64,000 bases of DNA from Argentina anserina. Taxonomy: Eukaryota > Streptophyta > Magnoliopsida > Rosales > Rosaceae. The stretch spans positions 8,060,001 to 8,124,000 of the forward strand of contig NC_065876.1 in assembly GCF_933775445.1 (NCBI RefSeq), read 5' to 3'. Positions 58,866-64,000 of this stretch are shown here, in pieces; position 1 is the first letter of the stretch; each line of letters begins with the position of its first letter. The translations under genes and the position numbers were made by a program. The notes beneath the pieces are model-generated. The model ran no database searches and was not told where the DNA came from. It was given only the letters and a program-made list of their open reading frames with translations.

Positions 58866-60602
58866 TGAACTATAACAAGGTTCCACTAGATAAAGCTGCA
58901 GAAGGATATGACTTTGCAGATGCAGTACTAGATTGCAGTATGCTTTCTACCTAGTCTGCTTGAAGGTGCTAAGGTGTGAACCTCCCCTAGATAGTTCTAT
59001 ATCTCTTCTCACTGATCAAAGTTTAGAAGGTTTTGGATGGAAGAATGGTGAATATAAAAAAGAACTAAGTTGACTCATTTTCTTTAATGATGCAGCGTGC
59101 GGATTCTATGGTAATGGGTCATCTCTACCAACCAGACTTGTTATATAGAGACAAACAAATACATCATCTATTATCTTAGGAATGTAAAAAGAAAGCATCT
59201 TTATTCATGGATTCGATCATTGGATTGTGGGTACAGGTAACGGGAGCTCAGACTTTGAGAAGTTCTTACTGCTGCACTATGTAAACTATAGGAGACTAAT
59301 ACAGCAGAGTAATTGAATGGTAAATACAATCAAATGAAAGATATTTTCATTCAAGCCGGCCTAGCCACAACAGGGCAAGGCAAACTGGCAAACTCGCAGA
59401 CTGTTACTACAAGGCAAAATGGGAAGGTTTTCCCCCAATGATATGCAGGTAACATGGGTTTTCGGACCACTACTACATACGTGATGACAAGAGGGAGAGT
59501 ACATGATGGGTAGTACTCGGATCACTGTTACATATGTGAACTGTGAAGAAGACGATAGTGAAAACTGAGCTTGTACTGGAGAGTCGAGATCAGAGTATGT
59601 ACTATGTAAGGCAGGTCATGGCCTTCATAGTGTGTTAGGTCTGGTTTCTACAGGGCGTCCCATGACCAAATGAGGCATAAGACAAAAATTAAGATAGGCT
59701 TTTAAAAAAAAAAAATGATTTTTTTATTTCACATTTCTTGCAAAGCAATATGTATTAAATGTTACATGTATGGTGAATAAATTACACTACGTAATAACAT
59801 TAATAACATATAAAAAAGTTATATCAAAGGCATGTTAAAACAATTCCATGAAAACAAAACAATAACCAAAAAATTTGAAACTCGAGACCTCAATAATTTG
59901 TGCGAATATGAATTTGGAACCGAGATGTTGTTATTTGGATTAAGAGTTAAGAGCAATGTTTCATTTCCAAATTGGTGAAAGATTGAAGAAACTATTGGAG
60001 CTTTTTCTTTCTAATCCTAGATTGAGAAACTAAAAAATTATAGAAGATGACTTCTAGTTCTCGTTTATTTATGATTCTTTTCTTTTGTGTCATATATTTT
60101 TTTAAAATGTATATATATGAGATGTAGAGAGAATAGGTCTTCCAATTAATTGTGGCCTAAGTCTTGTGCCTTGTTTGCCTTGCCCTTAGGCCGTCCCTAG
60201 GCTTATATATGGGTTGGTCCTATCAGAGAGACCTACCTCTATGTCATATATGCAATGCCTGGTTTTGTGATCATTAAGAAATAGTATCAGCCATCGAGTT
60301 CAATCCCATGAAACTTGTACAACTATTTTTTGTTAGAGGGCTTTTCAGGACAGTACTATTGCATGCGTGACTATACAGCAAATTTAGCAATATAAAGAAT
60401 GCATTGTATATTGTGAATGTTATAAAATGCCATAATGGTAAAAAATCATAACCAAAAGTCTCATAGCAGACAAGTAATTTAAACTGTTAACTAATAGCTA
60501 CTACAAATTTGTGATTGACTCAACCATTTGCTTTACATGGAGATAACATGGTAGGCAATGGTTTCTCTATATAAATCCCGATTATCCTCGGTAAAGTTAG
60601 AA
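58866..60602. other. Spacer between the two GT90 genes
   Basis: The part next to copy A (to about 59530) resembles the sequence upstream of copy B (62830-63560), and 60290-60602 resembles the sequence downstream of copy A, so both belong to the duplication unit. A hAT-like MITE lies at 59651-60199. No further gene. Confidence 0.65.
59651..60199. mobile_element. hAT-like non-autonomous element between the GT90 genes
   Basis: Ends CAGGGCGTCC and (complement) TAGGGACGGCC, with subterminal GGCATAAGAC / GTCTTGTGCC in opposite orientation. Flanking octamers GGTTTCTA and GGCTTATA match in 6 of 8 positions, a decayed target duplication. The ends resemble those of the element at 21723-22504. Confidence 0.6.
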
Positions 60603-62817
60603 TTATTGTTGCCTCGTATGGATGTTATCCCAATACTCATCTTCCCATTTTTCTACTCGTTTAATTAAATTGATATTACTCCTATCTAAGTTGCTAAGTT
60701 CTTGGGGTTCATAGGGAGGCGGAAGGGTGCAGGGGTTTGTCATGGATGGACTCTTCACCAATGAATCGTCCATGAACTTTTTCTCCGACTCATCTGCATG
60801 ATAAGTGAGCTTCTCTGTGCACAAAAGTGTAGCTCCTTCAGGTATTTTTGGCTTAAATTTGGAGAGTTTGTCATATTCATTTAGTAGATGAAACATGTAA
60901 TCATACACATAGTCCATCTTCAGTTCTTGCTGAATGAAGGTGCTTGCTGCATTCCCAATTGCTTGAGCCTGTGAACAAACATCCGTTAGTGTTGTAATTA
61001 TTTGAAACCCCGTTTGGTCAGTTTATCTTTGTGGAGGTGTATAAAGGCACTTCTTTGAACCATTTCATCATACAGATTCAGTTGCTACTTGAATGGACAA
61101 AATTTCTAACTTTATGGAGATGAATGGTTCTCCCAAGTCAACTATTAGGGACAAAATAGTTCACCGACTGAGAGTGACCACTCTTTTTCTGTGTACCAGG
61201 GAGGCTTTCAGTTTTAATTTCATTACCTTATCTCAAAACAAATGCCCCTAGCCTTTTCAGAGTTTCATTATAGAAAATTTAGTAATGTTCAAAACAGAGG
61301 ATATTACCTTTTGTTTGTGATCATTTCCCCAATCTACAGCGAACTTGATGGATTTGCATTTCTTGTCTTTCCTAATAGGCCAGTAATGGCGCATTGGCTC
61401 TAGACTTCTTGAGAAGAAATCATAGTATTGTGGTGTTACCAGAAATGTTACTGAATCACAGGCCAGAATGTACTTCTCACTAACAGACCATCCAGTTCCC
61501 TCGATATATATCTTGTACCTATTAATAATGCAGCAAATCAGCTGGGAGTCAAAAGTAATTAACAAATAAGAGAACTATATATAGTTGAAATACAACTGCA
61601 GAGCTTGCAGAGACATTACCTATATGTGCATTGCTTTGTTACATCTGATTGCTTGAAGCCTACTTGAGATTCAAGAATCCAGTCCTGTGTTGGTAACAGA
61701 ATGAGTCAGTTCATTAACTTTTCGGAATGATTATTGATGTTTGTATACAATGTTACCTGGATAAATAAGCGCGCATTCCAGTCCTGTGTGTTCGAGACGT
61801 TGCATTTGAGAAGGTCTCTCCTCTTTTTAGCTACAAAGGGGTTCCCTTTCCAGTATGCATAAGGTTCTCTTTCCATCCATTTGCTCCTCTCGTTACCTTT
61901 CTTGATATCTTTCAATAAACTTCCCCATGGTTTCATGTTAATCTCGGCCCTTCAAAGCGTATATCGTGTGTCAACATTATTGGCCGGGATAGTTTTCTTG
62001 TACTAATGCTATGTTATCAAAGTATTGCATACTAACATTAACCATATTATTATTACAATGCAAGAGCAACAAGAAAGTTACCAGCCCCAGAAAGACCAGT
62101 CAGGGAACACAATGTCTTTTGTCCATTTATCACCACAGTACCGGAACAGCGGTGGCACCTGCGTCGGATTCCACCAATAGTCCCGGATGACCGGACGGTC
62201 ATCACAGTCAAACATGAGCTCCAAGTCGGGTACTTTCCCGGGGTACCTCCTAAGCAGCTGCAAAATACCCCATATGGTAAATAGATCCCTCGTCTGTATG
62301 GACTTCTTGTACTTTTCAATATAAGCCTTTCCTTCAACAATCACAAGCCGAAAATGTGCCGTCTTCTTTGCTTTCTCCACCATGGCCCTTGTAATTCCTG
62401 TGGTTTTCCATGGCTTTAGATCTTCGTGGATGAACCGGAAATAGTCCGGGCATGAAGTGTTAGACAATGTGTCGGGACCGTTTTCAGTACTACTAAAGGG
62501 TGTAGAGTAGTTTGTTGAACAAGTTAGTCCTTGGTTCGTAGAGTGATCAATCCGAACAGTCGCGATCGACTCACTCGACTATATAGAAAAAATGGCAAGG
62601 AAAGTGATTAGAGAAAGAAAAAACCTTTCATATATATATATATATATGGTAAATGTGAGAAAACACATTAATTGTATGAATTCATGAAGCTTACAAAAAG
62701 GTGAACCCAGAAAGAAGATAGAGTAGCTGCAATGAGTAGCAAACCCCAGAAGAAGATAACGTATTGGCAATTTATTACACCCTGAAAAAGTCTGACAAAA
62801 CGAGATCCGCGCAACAT
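60603..62817 (-). CDS. GT90 glycosyltransferase, Rumi/POGLUT-like (copy B)
   Basis: Six exons: 62695-62817, 62082-62578, 61757-61949, 61620-61684, 61308-61518, 60603-60968, giving 484 aa. Exons 3 to 6 have exactly the lengths of copy A (193, 65, 211, 366 bp); exon 1 is 33 bp and exon 2 is 48 bp shorter, so the stem region between the membrane helix and the catalytic domain has diverged most. Start MLRGSRFVRLF, membrane helix VIFFWGLLLIAATLSSFWV, then the same GT90 motifs (PDLELMFDCDDRPV, FPDWSFWGW, REPYAYWKGNP, YDYMFHLLNEY). Frame and splice sites are intact, so it looks functional. The duplication covers upstream and downstream flanks too, and the two copies are clearly diverged. Confidence 0.92.
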
Positions 62818-64000
62818 TGAAGTAACAAGGTTTTCGTAAATAAACCTGCAGAACAAGTATATATATATTAACACCTTCCCAGCAGAACTGTATGGCTATC
62901 CAGAATTTGCAGATCTAGATAAGCAGAACTTTCACTCGTATATGTATTCTATTTTTACTTGCTCTGTCAGAAAGGGAGTACTCTTAACGTGTGAACTTAA
63001 GAATTAACCATATTGTAAGCTAAGTATTATCCGGCCGGCCGTGTGAACCTTCCCTTATATATAACATAGTACGCTGTTTCTATCGATATATCCCACAGAT
63101 TAAAGCTTCAAGATTTTCGATGGTGGCCAGGACTCTGGTATAGTGGTCAAATATAATAAGGAAAGATGCTGATGCATGACGGGGATTCTCTGGTAAAGGG
63201 TCTTTGTACCAACCGGAATTGTAGATATTTTAACATTAACAATATTACCTTATGTTGGAAATGATCGCAGGCAAAGAGAGGCTCAGACTTTAGAGATTTT
63301 CCATAATTAGTGCAGCACTACTCTATGAAAGGAAAAGATGGGCGTGCCAAGAATGGGGGGCACCGTTCGAGTTTTAGAAATCCAAGTGGGAAGGTGTGCC
63401 TTCCAGTGATCTGTAGGTGGCATGGGTTGGTGGATAACTAGTGGATATATCATCATATATATGAAGACCAGGGCTGTTCCTGAGAAATTGGGCCCCCCAT
63501 GATGTTCTTGAAATAAAGGCAACGTACAAGCATATTGTGTAATTGTCACCGCATCTAAGTATGTAAATAAGTACTTCTAATATCATATATAACTTGAATC
63601 ATTGTTTGCATACATCGTGACAATCATATGAACAATTAAATCGAAAAACCTTCTCTCACTAAAAATAAGAGAAATAAAAGAGACCTTATTTATGAACTTC
63701 CTCAATAATTCCATCCAAATTTCAAGAACTTTAACAATCACTATGTCTTACCAAAAGAGAATAACATAGCTGTTGCAATATTACTTGATAAAGATGGATC
63801 TTCTTGCATTTTTTAGCGGCAAAATCATCAATCAATCTTTTGTAATCAAGTTTTTCTAGAAATTCGCTTTCAATTGATTGGCATTGGCTATATCTTCAAT
63901 AGCTAAATTCAATGGCTTCTTAACAAGAAATTGATGCATAACCCCCTTTTGAGAGTTTTTCAATTTCTTTATTCTTTTTTTCTTCCGAATCTTAGAATGA
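62818..64000. other. Sequence upstream of GT90 copy B to the window end
   Basis: To about 63560 it resembles the sequence upstream of copy A. From about 63770 to 63880 the minus strand reads in a broken frame like the C-terminus of a TTF-zinc-finger (ZMYM1-like) hAT transposase (EFLEKLDYKRLIDDFAAKK), a probable transposon remnant running off the window. No other gene is seen. Confidence 0.45.

Noticed and set aside
58866..58886. Seven-residue upstream extension of GT90 copy A beginning at GTG
   Set aside because: No ATG there; copy B starts at the equivalent ATG-Leu-(Leu)-Arg-Gly-Ser-Arg.
1..64000. tRNA, rRNA or known snoRNA genes
   Set aside because: Apart from the SINE-like A/B boxes no cloverleaf-compatible sequence or conserved rRNA was noticed by eye; a covariance-model scan would be decisive.

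Overview
The window is nuclear DNA of a flowering plant. The genes have GT-AG introns, the families are plant families, and the spacers are AT-rich and full of plant-type transposons (Copia, hAT, Mutator-like foldbacks, retroposons, a SINE-like unit). A core eudicot is most likely. A rosid or Rosaceae source is only an impression. All exon limits were derived by hand from reading frame, splice consensus and family knowledge.

Layout. 1-4247 (minus): the 5' part of an HMA5-type copper P1B-ATPase, cut by the window start; its first intron holds a Mutator-like MITE and a poly(A) retroposon. 4248-7266: spacer with a 67-bp-arm hairpin. 7272-11840: a complete-ended Copia LTR element that has lost gag and carries three in-frame stops in pol. 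11938-17429 (minus): a complete six-exon HMA5 paralogue (995 aa), so the two ATPases are a tandem pair separated by the Copia insertion. 17430-28560: gene-poor DNA with a 12-bp minisatellite, a hAT-like element with a foldback nested in it, and two retroposon-like units.

28746-30596 (plus): AAE3-type oxalate-CoA ligase (524 aa, 4 exons). 32063-34035 (plus): serine racemase (334 aa, 6 exons). 34036-40654: spacer with a SINE-like unit, ending in the leader of 40655-44910 (plus), a 12-exon LRR receptor-like pseudokinase of the At1g63430 type (661 aa). 45910-47068: a Mutator-like foldback element with five internal tandem repeats. 47163-48542 (minus): actin-depolymerizing factor (137 aa), whose first coding exon is only the ATG.

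49922-54412 (minus): a phylloplanin-like pseudogene split by a structurally intact 3.6-kb hAT transposon (50619-54246, perfect 8-bp target duplication) whose three-exon transposase reads open for 820 aa. 55856-58865 and 60603-62817 (both minus): tandem GT90 (Rumi/POGLUT-like) glycosyltransferases of 511 and 484 aa, with matching exon lengths and related flanks.

The genes do not form a pathway. Two families are locally duplicated (copper export, protein O-glycosylation), and the rest are unlinked housekeeping or signalling genes. The most notable features concern genome dynamics: a possibly autonomous hAT that split a secreted-protein gene, a non-autonomous element inserted within 15 bp of a splice donor, and unusual foldback elements. 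I found no convincing evidence of a wholly new multi-gene system.
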